From positions 511 through 30,974 of the forward strand of contig DBMJ01000017.1 of the NCBI GenBank assembly GCA_002298125.1: a DNA stretch of 30,464 bases, in the 5' to 3' direction. The position numbers were made by a program, and so were the translations under genes. Of the stretch, positions 22,036-30,397 are shown in pieces. Under the pieces are notes generated by a model, which was not told the origin of the DNA, did not search any database, and saw only the letters and a list, made by a program, of their open reading frames with translations. Each line of letters starts with the position of its first letter. Positions within the stretch are counted from its first letter, which is position 1. This DNA comes from Clostridium sp. UBA701 (GTDB lineage: Bacteria; Bacillota; Clostridia; Clostridiales; Clostridiaceae).

Positions 22036-23472
22036 ATGTCAAAAAATAAAAAAATGGTTGAAGCAATTACATCCATGGAAGAAGATTTTGCACAATGGTA
22101 TACGGATATTGTTAAAAAAGCAGAGCTTATTGATTACTCCAGTGTGAAGGGCTGTATGGTGATCAGGCCATATGGGTACTCCATTTGGGAGAATATTCAA
22201 GGGGACCTAGATAGAAGGTTTAAGGCAACAGGGCATGAAAATGTTTATATGCCAATGTTTATTCCAGAGTCCCTGCTTCAGAAGGAGAAGGATCATGTTG
22301 AGGGTTTTGCTCCAGAGGTAGCTTGGGTTACACATTTTGGTGAGGATAAGCTTACAGAGAGACTTTGCGTAAGGCCAACCTCAGAAACTCTATTTTGTGA
22401 GCATTATGCTAAGATTGTTCAGTCCTATAACGATTTGCCAAAACTATATAACCAGTGGTGCTCCGTTGTAAGATGTGAAAAAACTACCAGACCTTTCTTG
22501 AGGACTACAGAGTTTTTATGGCAGGAAGGGCATACTATTCATGCCACTGCAGAGGAGGCTCAGGAGGAGACCATAAGGATGTTAAATATATATGCAGACC
22601 ACTGTGAAGAGGTTCTTGCAATCCCTGTGGTAAGAGGACAGAAAACAGAAAAGGAAAAGTTTGCAGGAGCACAGGCAACCTATACCATAGAGAGCTTGAT
22701 GCATGATGGAAAGGCTCTTCAAACAGGAACCTCCCACAACTTTGGAGATAACTTTGCAAAGGCTTTTTCAATTCAATACACTGACAAGACAGGAAAGCTT
22801 GAATATGTACATCAAACCTCCTGGGGAATGACTACCAGATTAATCGGAGCGGTTATAATGGTTCATGGTGATGATAATGGACTTGTACTTCCACCAAGAA
22901 TTGCTCCAATACAGGTGGTTATAGTGCCTATAGCTCAGCATAAGCCTGGAGTAACTGAAAAGGCAAGGGAGCTTAAAGAAAGGCTTCAGGGCATAGCAAG
23001 AGTGAAGCTGGATGAAAGTGATAAGATGCCTGGCTGGAAGTTTGCTGAGTATGAAATGAAGGGTGTTCCAGTGAGAGTGGAGATAGGGCCAAAGGATTTG
23101 GAGAATAATCAATGTATATTGGCAAGAAGAGATACTGGAGAGAAGATAATCATTTCACTTGAAGAGTTAGAGAGTGAGACTTCGAAGCTTTTAGATACCA
23201 TTCAGATAGATATGCTAAATAAGGCAAGAGCAAACAGAGATGAGCACACTTATACAGTTACAAACCTTGAGGAATTTACTGAAACTGTGAAAAATAAGCC
23301 TGGCTTTGTAAAGGCCATGTGGTGTGGAGACAGAGAATGTGAGGAAAAGATAAAGGAAAACACTGGAGCCACCTCTAGATGTATTCCCTTTAAACAGGAA
23401 AATGTTTCTGAGAGCTGTGTATGCTGCGGTAAGCCTGCAAAGCACATGCTATACTGGGGAAAAGCTTACTAA
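22036..23472 (+). CDS. proS: Prolyl-tRNA synthetase, archaeal/eukaryotic type (no editing domain)
   Basis: This class II synthetase charges tRNA-Pro. It is the short, archaeal-like form: 478 residues, with GCMVIRPYGYSIWENIQ and VRPTSETLFCEHYAKIV in the catalytic core and the motif 2 region CEKTTRPFLRTTEFLWQEGH. An anticodon-binding domain follows, then a C-terminal zinc-binding extension with Cys430, Cys435, Cys449, Cys461 and Cys463/464, ending in Tyr as is typical of this class. No INS editing insertion lies between motifs 2 and 3. An ATG at 22030 is in frame but only two bases from GAGGAGG; the ATG at 22036 is better spaced. It is first in the T-box operon, with a second, unlike proS 21 bases downstream. 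Confidence 0.93.
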   Translation: MSKNKKMVEAITSMEEDFAQWYTDIVKKAELIDYSSVKGCMVIRPYGYSIWENIQGDLDRRFKATGHENVYMPMFIPESLLQKEKDHVEGFAPEVAWVTHFGEDKLTERLCVRPTSETLFCEHYAKIVQSYNDLPKLYNQWCSVVRCEKTTRPFLRTTEFLWQEGHTIHATAEEAQEETIRMLNIYADHCEEVLAIPVVRGQKTEKEKFAGAQATYTIESLMHDGKALQTGTSHNFGDNFAKAFSIQYTDKTGKLEYVHQTSWGMTTRLIGAVIMVHGDDNGLVLPPRIAPIQVVIVPIAQHKPGVTEKARELKERLQGIARVKLDESDKMPGWKFAEYEMKGVPVRVEIGPKDLENNQCILARRDTGEKIIISLEELESETSKLLDTIQIDMLNKARANRDEHTYTVTNLEEFTETVKNKPGFVKAMWCGDRECEEKIKENTGATSRCIPFKQENVSESCVCCGKPAKHMLYWGKAY

Positions 23473-23493
23473 AATATTTAGGAGGTAGGGTAT

Positions 23494-25188
23494 ATGAAAA
23501 TGTCAAGAATGCTGCTGGGTACTCTAAGGGAAATCCCAGCAGAGGCAGAAATTGAGAGCCATAAGCTAATGTTAAGGGCAGGACTTATGAGAAAACAAGC
23601 TTCAGGAGTATATACCTTTCTGCCTCTTGGCTTGAAGGCCTTAAAGAATGTGGAAAATATAATCAGGGAAGAGATGGATAGAGCAGGAGCCCAGGAAATT
23701 CTGGCCTCCTCTCTTCAGCCTGCAGAGCTCTGGCAAGAATCAGGACGATGGCAGGTCTTTGGAGAGGAGATGTTTAAGCTTGTGGATAGAAACAGTAGAG
23801 AATTCTGTTTAGGACCTACTCATGAGGAAATATTTACAACTCTTGCAAAAGGAGAGATAAGCTCCTATAAACAGCTTCCCTTAAACCTATATCAGATACA
23901 GACAAAATTTAGAGATGAAAGACGTCCAAGGTTTGGAGTTATGCGCTGCAGGGAATTTATTATGAAGGATGCCTACAGTTTTGATAGGGATGAGCAGGGG
24001 CTAGATACCTCCTATAATACAATGAGAAGAGCCTATGAGAATATTTTTAGACGCTGTGGACTAAATCCTAGGTGCGTGGAAGCAGATTCTGGAGCCATGG
24101 GAGGGTCAGGCTCTGCAGAGTTTATGATAAAGTCTCCTGTGGGAGAGGATGAAATAATGTTTTGTACTAGCTGTGATTATGCTTCAAATAGAGAAAAGAC
24201 CCCCTCTACTATTGACATAGCCCCTATGGAGGTACAAAAGGAATTAAGAAAAGTCCATACTCCTAATATAAGAACTGTGGATGAATTAGTCTCCTTCTTT
24301 AATACTAACTCGAAAAAACTTGCTAAGACACTCCTCTTTAATGGAGATGGCAATACCATTGCGGTGATGGTGCGAGGAGATAGAGAGGTAAATGAGCAAA
24401 AGGTAATGTCCTGCCTTAAGCTTACAGAGCTATCCATGGCAGAGCGGGAGGAGGTACTAAAGGCAACCGGTGCAGAGGTTGGCTTTGCAGGGCCTATTGG
24501 TATTTCAGCTCACACTCTATTAGTAGATGAGGAAGTAACTCATATGCACAATTTTTTGGTAGGAGCAAATTCCACAGACTATCACTATGAAAATGTAAAC
24601 TACGGTAGAGATTTTTCAGGCATATGCGGAGATTTTCGTAAAGCTGTAGAAGGCGATAGCTGTCCGCGTTGTGGAGCAGCATTAACCCTTGCCAAGGGCA
24701 TAGAGGTGGGGCATATATTTAAGCTTGGGGAAAAATATTCTAAGATTATGGGGGCCACTTTTGTGGATGAAAAGGGGGAGGAGCTTCCTCTTATGATGGG
24801 CTGCTATGGCATTGGACTTCAGAGAACCCTGGCAGCAGTTATTGAGGAATGCCATGATGAAAATGGAATAGTATGGCCAATTTCTGTAGCACCTTATAAG
24901 GCTACTATTCTGCCTATTATGATAAAGGATGACCTTCAGATGACTATTGCTTCAAGACTTTATGAGGAAATTAGGGCCTTAGGGGTAGAAGTACTTCTTG
25001 ATGACAGGGATGAAAGAGCTGGAGTTAAATTTAAGGATGCTGATTTACTAGGCATTCCAATTAGAATTACCGTTGGCAAAAAAGCCTCTTGTGGTCAGGT
25101 GGAATATAAGCTAAGGCATGGTGGGGAAGTTGAGCTTCTATCCATAGAAGAAGCGCTAAATAGGGTAAAGCTTTGTCTAGGCAAGTAA
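23494..25188 (+). CDS. proS: Prolyl-tRNA synthetase, bacterial type with INS editing domain
   Basis: This 564-residue bacterial-type class II enzyme begins SRMLLGTLREIPAEAEIESH, with catalytic motif 2 around FRDERRPRFGVMRCREF. Between motifs 2 and 3 lies the INS (YbaK-like) domain, about residues 225-395, which removes alanine wrongly attached to tRNA-Pro. Its key lysine (Lys278 in AKTLLF, matching E. coli Lys279) and the GFAGP loop (330-334) are present. Motif 3 is near GCYGIGLQRTLAAV, followed by the anticodon-binding domain. GGAGGT seven bases before the ATG supports the start. It is co-transcribed with the archaeal-type enzyme, so the cell appears to carry both classes. Confidence 0.95.
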   Translation: MKMSRMLLGTLREIPAEAEIESHKLMLRAGLMRKQASGVYTFLPLGLKALKNVENIIREEMDRAGAQEILASSLQPAELWQESGRWQVFGEEMFKLVDRNSREFCLGPTHEEIFTTLAKGEISSYKQLPLNLYQIQTKFRDERRPRFGVMRCREFIMKDAYSFDRDEQGLDTSYNTMRRAYENIFRRCGLNPRCVEADSGAMGGSGSAEFMIKSPVGEDEIMFCTSCDYASNREKTPSTIDIAPMEVQKELRKVHTPNIRTVDELVSFFNTNSKKLAKTLLFNGDGNTIAVMVRGDREVNEQKVMSCLKLTELSMAEREEVLKATGAEVGFAGPIGISAHTLLVDEEVTHMHNFLVGANSTDYHYENVNYGRDFSGICGDFRKAVEGDSCPRCGAALTLAKGIEVGHIFKLGEKYSKIMGATFVDEKGEELPLMMGCYGIGLQRTLAAVIEECHDENGIVWPISVAPYKATILPIMIKDDLQMTIASRLYEEIRALGVEVLLDDRDERAGVKFKDADLLGIPIRITVGKKASCGQVEYKLRHGGEVELLSIEEALNRVKLCLGK

Positions 25189-25211
25189 TTAGTTCCGATT
25201 AAATACTACAG

Positions 25212-25241
25212 TTGATAATTTATACCAAGATAAGATATATT
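25212..25241 (+). promoter_or_regulatory. Possible cysS promoter
   Basis: TTGATA (25212-25217), an 18-base spacer and TATATT (25236-25241). No terminator was found between proS and cysS, so read-through from the T-box operon is also possible. Confidence 0.45.
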
Positions 25242-25293
25242 ATTATTATAAGAACACACTTAGATGAGGATTCTTAAAAAGGGAGGCGGAATT

Positions 25294-26694
25294 ATGAAAT
25301 TATATAACTCTTTGAACAAGAAAAAAGAAGAGTTTATACCTATAAAACCTGGTGAGGTCAATATGTATGTCTGCGGACCTACAGTATACAACTTCTTCCA
25401 CATCGGTAATGGAAGGACCTTTATCGTATTCGACACAGTTCGTAGATACTTTGAGTATAGAGGATATAAGGTTAATTTTGTACAGAACTTTACAGATATT
25501 GACGACAAGATGATAAGAAGGGCAAATGAAGAGGGCATTACTGTAAAGGAGCTAGGAGACAAGTACATTGCAGAATACTATAAGGATGCAGATGCCCTAA
25601 ACATAGAAAGGGCAACAGTAAATCCAAGAGCCACAGAATTTATTCAAGAAATTGTAGAGTTTGTAAAGGATCTAGAGGATAAGGGCTATGCTTACGAAGT
25701 GGAGGGGGATGTGTATTTTAGCACTAAAAAATTCACCTCCTACGGAAAGCTTTCAGGGCAAAACCTTGAGGACTTACAGGCTGGTGCAAGAATAAATGTA
25801 GACGAGAGAAAGAAGGATCCTATGGATTTTGCTCTTTGGAAAAGCCAAAAACCAGGTGAGCCTGCCTGGGAAAGTCCTTGGGGCTTAGGAAGACCTGGCT
25901 GGCACATAGAGTGTTCCTGCATGGCCTATAAGCTTCTAGGTGAAACCATAGACATCCATGCTGGTGGAACGGATTTATCCTTCCCTCATCATGAAAATGA
26001 AATAGCTCAGAGTGAAGCTCATACTGGAAAAACCTTTGCAAGGTATTGGATGCATTCAGCCTTCGTAAATGTAGACAATCAGAAAATGTCAAAATCCTTA
26101 AATAATTTCTTTACTGCAAGAGAGATATTAGCTCAGTATGATGCTGATGTTATAAGATTTTTAATGCTTTCAGCTCATTATAGAACTCAGCTTAATTTCA
26201 GCAAGGAATTAATGGATTCTGCGAAGGCTTCCGTTGAAAGGTTGTACAATTCAGTAGGAAACTTGGAGAGCTTACTAGGAGAGGTAGCAAGAGAGCAAGC
26301 CTCAGAGGAAGAAAGAAGCTACATGGAAGGTTTAAATAGCTATAGAGACAGATACGTGGAAAAGATGGATGACGACTTTAACACAGCTGATGCAATCTCT
26401 GTGTTATTCGATTTGGTGAGAGATATTAACACCAATGTAAACATAAACTCCTCAAAAGAAGCGGCTAGGTTCTGTCTAGAGCTCATAAGGGAGCTGGGTG
26501 GACCTCTTGGAATACTTCAAAAATCCACAAAAGGAAGTCTGGAGGAGGAAGTAGAAGCTCTAATTGCTCAGCGTCAGCAGGCTAGAAAAGATAAAAACTG
26601 GGCGCTATCTGATAAAATCAGAGATGATTTAAAGGCTAGAGGCATAGTTCTTGAGGATACCCCTCAGGGAGTTAGATGGAAGCTTTCAAATTAA
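25294..26694 (+). CDS. cysS: Cysteinyl-tRNA synthetase
   Basis: This class I synthetase of 466 residues is monomeric in the family. The HIGH-type motif is HIGN (36-39) and the second signature is KMSKS (264-268). Zinc ligands of the active site are seen as Cys27 in YVCGPT, a cysteine in HIECSCM, and the histidines of FPHHENE. The frame extends to an ATG at 25264, but GGGAGGCG at 25281-25288 points to the ATG at 25294, which gives the usual MKLYNSL start. In Bacillus cysS sits in a gltX-cysE-cysS operon; here cysE is absent and a terminator follows at once. Confidence 0.95.
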   Translation: MKLYNSLNKKKEEFIPIKPGEVNMYVCGPTVYNFFHIGNGRTFIVFDTVRRYFEYRGYKVNFVQNFTDIDDKMIRRANEEGITVKELGDKYIAEYYKDADALNIERATVNPRATEFIQEIVEFVKDLEDKGYAYEVEGDVYFSTKKFTSYGKLSGQNLEDLQAGARINVDERKKDPMDFALWKSQKPGEPAWESPWGLGRPGWHIECSCMAYKLLGETIDIHAGGTDLSFPHHENEIAQSEAHTGKTFARYWMHSAFVNVDNQKMSKSLNNFFTAREILAQYDADVIRFLMLSAHYRTQLNFSKELMDSAKASVERLYNSVGNLESLLGEVAREQASEEERSYMEGLNSYRDRYVEKMDDDFNTADAISVLFDLVRDINTNVNINSSKEAARFCLELIRELGGPLGILQKSTKGSLEEEVEALIAQRQQARKDKNWALSDKIRDDLKARGIVLEDTPQGVRWKLSN

Positions 26695-26704
26695 AGATAG
26701 AGTT

Positions 26705-26740
26705 AATACCCTAGGGGACAATCCTCTAGGGTATTATTTT
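26705..26740 (+). terminator. Terminator after cysS
   Basis: AATACCCTAGGGGA (26705-26718) pairs with TCCTCTAGGGTATT (26722-26735), 14 bp with one G-U pair, followed by ATTTTA. It isolates cysS from the mrnC cluster. Confidence 0.85.
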
Positions 26741-26836
26741 ACAGTGTATGGATAAGATAAATACAACTTTCACATTTACACAAAGTATAGTATTATATTT
26801 AAGAATGGATAAGAATAGAAACAGGGAGAATACATT

Positions 26837-27256
26837 ATGAGTGAACTTTTTATAGATATGAAGTATACTCCTTCTCAGGTTAAAATGATGAATCCACTGG
26901 TGCTTGCATATATTGGTGATGCAGTATATGAGTTATTTGTAAGGACTGAAATGATAAGCCTGCATGACCAATACACAGTACACAAGCTTCATAATGAAGT
27001 GGTGGGCTTTGTAAAGGCTAGTGCACAGTTTGAAACCATGAAGACCATAGAGCAGGAGCTTACTGAGGAGGAATTGTATATATACAAGAGAGGGAGAAAT
27101 GCCAAGTCTGCAGTGCCCAAAAGTGCAGAAGTTAGCGAATACAGAGTAGCTACAGGCTTTGAGGCTGTACTTGGGTATCTCTACCTTTTAGGAGAAAGTG
27201 AAAGGCTTAAGACCATACTTAATAAAATCATAGAGCTTAGAGAAAAGAATAAGTAA
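26837..27256 (+). CDS. mrnC: Mini-ribonuclease III
   Basis: This 139-residue RNase III-like enzyme lacks a double-stranded RNA-binding domain. In Bacillus it matures the ends of 23S rRNA. The catalytic motif NPLVLAYIGDAVYELFVR contains Asp28, and the second acidic segment is GFEAVLGYLYLL. The basic patch KRGRNAKSAVPKSA is typical of the family. AGGGAGA precedes the ATG at 26837. No strong promoter was found in 26741-26836. It heads a tight series with thyX, rlmB and yacP, joining rRNA processing to rRNA methylation. Confidence 0.94.
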   Translation: MSELFIDMKYTPSQVKMMNPLVLAYIGDAVYELFVRTEMISLHDQYTVHKLHNEVVGFVKASAQFETMKTIEQELTEEELYIYKRGRNAKSAVPKSAEVSEYRVATGFEAVLGYLYLLGESERLKTILNKIIELREKNK

Positions 27257-27278
27257 AGATTAAATGGGGGGGATTATT

Positions 27279-28019
27279 GTGGCTTTAAAGGTAAGGCTAA
27301 TAGAATACACTCCAAACCCAGAGAAGCTTGTAGCTGCAGCGGCTAAGCTGTGCTATAGCTCTGTTGGTGTGGAAGATATAATGGAAAAGATGGATGAGGA
27401 TAAGATTGAAAAGTTTTTAAACATGCTCTTGTCTTATGGTCATGAATCACCTATTGAGCACATAAGTTTTACCTTTGGAGTAGAAGGTGTTTCAAGGAGT
27501 CTCACCCACCAGCTGGTGCGGCATAGAATAGCTTCTTATTCACAGCAGAGTCAAAGGTATGTTAGACTTGAGCAGTTTGAATATGTTATTCCTCCTAGTA
27601 TAGACTCTGATGAGGAAGCAAAGAAGATTTTCATAAGCTCCATGGTGGAGGCTCAGAACAATTATAACCAAATAGTGGATAGACTTAAAGCCAAATATAT
27701 ATCTCAGGGAATGACTAACTCACAAGCAGACAAGAAGGCCATAGAAGATGCCAGATATGTATTTCCAAATGCCTGTGAGACTAAAATACTATTTACCATG
27801 AATGCAAGAAGTCTTTTGAACTTTTTCCAGCATAGATGCTGTGAAAGAGCTCAATGGGAAATACGAGCAATGGCTGAGGAGATGCTAAAGCAGGTAAAAA
27901 AGGTAGCTCCTATGATATTTAAGTATGCAGGACCCTCCTGCGTCAATGGTTCCTGTAGTGAAGGCAGCATGAGCTGTGGCAAAACATTAGAAGTTAGAAA
28001 AAAATACAGAGGAGAGTAA
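27279..28019 (+). CDS. thyX: Flavin-dependent thymidylate synthase ThyX
   Basis: ThyX makes dTMP from dUMP using FAD, NADPH and methylene-tetrahydrofolate, and is unrelated to ThyA. The signature RHRIASYSQQSQR (81-93) fits RHRxxSxxxxSxR exactly. NACETKILFTMNARSLLNFFQHRCCERAQWEIR completes the active site. The product is 246 residues, with a cysteine-bearing tail (SCVNGSCSEGSMSCGK) after the core. The frame begins at an ATG at 27264, but GGGGGG at 27266-27271 serves as ribosome binding site for the GTG at 27279, giving MALKVRLIEYTPNPEKL. It starts 22 bases after mrnC and ends six before rlmB. Confidence 0.95.
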   Translation: MALKVRLIEYTPNPEKLVAAAAKLCYSSVGVEDIMEKMDEDKIEKFLNMLLSYGHESPIEHISFTFGVEGVSRSLTHQLVRHRIASYSQQSQRYVRLEQFEYVIPPSIDSDEEAKKIFISSMVEAQNNYNQIVDRLKAKYISQGMTNSQADKKAIEDARYVFPNACETKILFTMNARSLLNFFQHRCCERAQWEIRAMAEEMLKQVKKVAPMIFKYAGPSCVNGSCSEGSMSCGKTLEVRKKYRGE

Positions 28020-28025
28020 TACTAT

Positions 28026-28883
28026 ATGAGAAAAAACGATAGACCTCAAACTAAAGAAAAAAATCCAGCAAGAAGACCTGAGAGAAGATACACAGAAAAG
28101 GCTGCTCCAGTGGCAAAGGAGCAAGCTCAGGAAATAGAGATAAGAGAGGACATTATAGAGGGAAGAAATGCAGTGATAGAAGCTCTAAGAGGAGATAGAA
28201 CCATAGAGCAAATTATGGTTGCAGAGGGTGATACACAGGGCTCTGTAAATGTTATTTTGGCACTAGCAAAAGAGAAAAAGCTTATAGTTAAATTCGTTGA
28301 TAGAAAAAAGCTGGATATGATATCTGAGACAGGAGCTCATCAGGGAGTAATTGCAAAGGTTACCCCTTATAAATATTGTTCAATAGACGATATAATAGAT
28401 GTGGCAGAAGAAAGGAAGGAAGCTCCCTTTATCCTCATTCTAGATGAGATAGAAGATCCTCACAACTTCGGAGCACTAATAAGGACTGCAGAGGTCTGTG
28501 GAGTGCATGGGATAATAATTCCAAAGCGAAGAAACGTAGGGGTTACTCCTACTGTATATAAGTCTTCAGCAGGTGCTGTGGAACATATGAAAATAACTAA
28601 GGTTACAAACATAAATGCAGCTATAGAAAGCCTAAAGGATAAAGGCATTTGGATTTATGGTGCAGATATGGAAGGAGAGGCTTTCTGCTTCGAATCAGAC
28701 CTTTCAGGGGCTGTAGGCATTGTGGTGGGAAGCGAAGGCAAGGGTATTGCAAAGCTTACTAAAGAAAAATGTGATGTGCTTTTACGTATACCTATGAAGG
28801 GTAAGATCAGTTCTTTAAATGCTTCTGTTGCCGGTGGCATACTTATGTATGAGGTAATGAAGCAGAAGCTAAAGAGGGAATAG
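28026..28883 (+). CDS. rlmB: 23S rRNA (guanosine-2'-O-)-methyltransferase RlmB (TrmH family)
   Basis: This 285-residue SPOUT-class 2'-O-methyltransferase of the TrmH/RlmB group probably methylates one guanosine of 23S rRNA. Residues 1-40 are a charged, disordered-looking extension. The substrate-binding domain follows (EGRNAVIEALRG), then the knotted catalytic domain with DPHNFGALIRTAEVCGVHG, VVGSEGKGI and RIPMKGKISSLNASVAGG, the three standard motifs. The exact target base cannot be told from sequence alone. The ribosome binding site before the ATG at 28026 is weak (GAGGAGA), six bases after thyX, suggesting coupled translation. Confidence 0.92.
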   Translation: MRKNDRPQTKEKNPARRPERRYTEKAAPVAKEQAQEIEIREDIIEGRNAVIEALRGDRTIEQIMVAEGDTQGSVNVILALAKEKKLIVKFVDRKKLDMISETGAHQGVIAKVTPYKYCSIDDIIDVAEERKEAPFILILDEIEDPHNFGALIRTAEVCGVHGIIIPKRRNVGVTPTVYKSSAGAVEHMKITKVTNINAAIESLKDKGIWIYGADMEGEAFCFESDLSGAVGIVVGSEGKGIAKLTKEKCDVLLRIPMKGKISSLNASVAGGILMYEVMKQKLKRE

Positions 28884-28886
28884 GCT

Positions 28887-29399
28887 TTGAAGTACCTATT
28901 TGTTGATGGCTACAATGTTATTAATGCTTGGTCTTTTTTAAGGGAGGCCAAGCAAGTAAGCTTTGATGCTGCTCGACAGGCACTTGTTGACAAGCTTTTA
29001 AATTATGCAGCTTATTCAAAGGAAAGAATTATTTTAGTCTTTGATGCACATCTACAACCTGGGAGTATAGAAAAGAAAGAAAGAGTGAATGAATATCTTA
29101 CTATAATCTTCACAAAAGAGGGACAAACTGCTGACAGTTATATTGAAAAAGAGGTTAACAGCTTAGGTAGAAAAATAGAAGTTTGTGTGGTTACCTCAGA
29201 TTCACTGGAGCAGCAATTAGCCTTTCAGCGGGGTGCTACACGCATGAGCTCTCTGGAATTTTATCATGAGATGATTAAAATCGAAAAAAATATTGGCACT
29301 GAACTTAAAAAGAAAAATTCTGAAAATAGAAATCTATTGGGAGATAGAATTCAAAGGGATGTGTTGGAAAAATTAGAAAAAATTCGTCGAAGCCCTTAA
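28887..29399 (+). CDS. yacP: YacP-like NYN-domain ribonuclease
   Basis: This 170-residue protein of the NYN (PIN-like) nuclease fold matches Bacillus YacP/Rae1. Rae1 is an endoribonuclease that enters the ribosome A site and cuts mRNA. It begins YLFVDGYNVINAW, with the first catalytic Asp; further acidic segments are LVFDAHLQPG, GQTADSYIEKEV and VVTSDSLEQ. A charged C-terminal helix follows. The start is TTG at 28887, three bases after the rlmB stop, with GAGGGA inside the end of rlmB as ribosome binding site. It is the last gene of the mrnC cluster; sigH has its own promoter. Confidence 0.9.
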   Translation: MKYLFVDGYNVINAWSFLREAKQVSFDAARQALVDKLLNYAAYSKERIILVFDAHLQPGSIEKKERVNEYLTIIFTKEGQTADSYIEKEVNSLGRKIEVCVVTSDSLEQQLAFQRGATRMSSLEFYHEMIKIEKNIGTELKKKNSENRNLLGDRIQRDVLEKLEKIRRSP

Positions 29400-29405
29400 G
29401 TTATC

Positions 29406-29435
29406 TTGACGATGAGTTTTTATATAAGGTATAAT
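29406..29435 (+). promoter_or_regulatory. Sigma-A promoter of sigH
   Basis: TTGACG (29406-29411), an 18-base spacer and a perfect TATAAT (29430-29435). The -10 overlaps an in-frame ATG at 29434, so a transcript from here (start near 29442) cannot use that codon. This moves the sigH start downstream. Confidence 0.75.
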
Positions 29436-29475
29436 GAAAGCTGTGGTATATTCATCTTTATGGGGGGTAGTGCAA

Positions 29476-30117
29476 TTGGAAAAGGGGGCCAAGGTGTCCA
29501 GAGATTTTCAATCCTTTGAAGGAAAATTGGACGAAGAAATAGTGGTGGAAGCCAAGTCAGGCAGCATCCGTGCGCAGGAATACCTTATTTCCAAGTACCA
29601 GAATTTTGTAAAAGCAAAAGCCAAATCCTACTTTCTGATAGGTGCAGACAAAGAAGACATATATCAGGAAGGAATGATAGGGCTTTATAAGGCTATAAGA
29701 GATTTTAAGCCAGACAAGCTAGCTTCCTTTAAGGCCTTTGCGGAGCTTTGTGTTACACGCCAAATTATAACTGCCATAAAGACTGCTACTCGTCAAAAAC
29801 ATATACCCTTAAATACATATGTTTCCTTAAACAAGCCTATCTATGATGAGGAATCTGATAGGACTTTACTGGATATATTATCTGAGGTAAAGGTAACAGA
29901 CCCAGAGGAGCTTATGATAAGCAGGGAGGAGCTTACCTATATTGAAAATGAAATAGGTGAAGTGTTGTCAGAGCTGGAAATGGAGGTACTTTCTTCTTAT
30001 CTTGATGGCAAGTCTTATCAAGAAATAGCTTGTGATCTAAACCGACATGCAAAATCCATTGACAACGCTCTTCAGAGAGTGAAGAGAAAGCTTGAGAAAA
30101 GCCTGAATGGACGCTGA
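29476..30117 (+). CDS. sigH: RNA polymerase sigma-H factor
   Basis: This sigma-70-family factor switches on transition-state and early sporulation genes. Region 2 is strongly conserved: KYQNFVKAKAKSYFLIGAD, EDIYQEGMIGLYKAIRDF, and region 2.4 QIITAIKTATRQKHIPLN. Region 4 is the helix-turn-helix near YLDGKSYQEIACDLNRH and ends AKSIDNALQRVKRKLEK. Starts considered: the ATG at 29434 (inside the promoter -10, rejected), the GTG at 29470 (two bases after GGGGGG) and the TTG at 29476 (eight bases after GGGGGG at 29462-29467). The last is chosen, giving 213 residues against about 218 in Bacillus. It lies between yacP and the tRNA-tuf region, as in other Firmicutes. Confidence 0.93.
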   Translation: MEKGAKVSRDFQSFEGKLDEEIVVEAKSGSIRAQEYLISKYQNFVKAKAKSYFLIGADKEDIYQEGMIGLYKAIRDFKPDKLASFKAFAELCVTRQIITAIKTATRQKHIPLNTYVSLNKPIYDEESDRTLLDILSEVKVTDPEELMISREELTYIENEIGEVLSELEMEVLSSYLDGKSYQEIACDLNRHAKSIDNALQRVKRKLEKSLNGR

Positions 30118-30148
30118 TTTGTGCCACAAAATTACATTTAAAATTATA

Positions 30149-30177
30149 TTGACAGAGTAAAAAACCTGTAGTAGAAT
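30149..30177 (+). promoter_or_regulatory. Strong promoter of the tRNA genes
   Basis: TTGACA (30149-30154), a 17-base spacer and TAGAAT (30172-30177), about 25 bases upstream of the first tRNA. It may also drive the following tuf gene, since no terminator is seen between. Confidence 0.8.
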
Positions 30178-30209
30178 TAATAAACGTAGGCGATGGAGAT
30201 GAGATAAAT

Positions 30210-30284
30210 GCGGGAGTAGCTCAGTGGTAGAGCACTAGCTTCCCAAGCTGGGTGTCGCGGGTTCAAGCCCCGTTTCCCGCTCCA
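30210..30284 (+). tRNA. tRNA-Gly (anticodon CCC)
   Basis: The cloverleaf is complete. Acceptor GCGGGAG pairs with TTCCCGC. The D arm is GCTC-AGTGGTA-GAGC. The anticodon stem CTAGC/GCTGG carries the loop TTCCCAA, so the anticodon is CCC, reading GGG. The T arm GCGGG-TTCAAGC-CCCGT follows, and CCA is encoded. The length is 75. Confidence 0.96.
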
Positions 30285-30295
30285 GAAACCAATAA

Positions 30296-30371
30296 GCCCA
30301 TATAGCTCAGTCGGTAGAGCGTTACCTTGGTAAGGTAGAGGTCACCAGTTCAATCCTGGTTATGGGCTCCA
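30296..30371 (+). tRNA. tRNA-Thr (anticodon GGT)
   Basis: Acceptor GCCCATA pairs with TATGGGC, the D arm is GCTC-AGTCGGTA-GAGC, and the anticodon stem TTACC/GGTAG holds the loop TTGGTAA with anticodon GGT, reading ACC and ACT. The T arm is CCAGT-TCAATCC-TGG-type and CCA is encoded. The length is 76. Only 11 bases separate it from tRNA-Gly, so the two are co-transcribed. Confidence 0.96.
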
Positions 30372-30397
30372 TATATATTTAAATAAATACAACACAC

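Noticed and set aside
25264..25293. Ten-codon extension of CysRS
   Set aside because: It contains the ribosome binding site of the ATG at 25294, and the family starts at MKLYNSL-like sequence.
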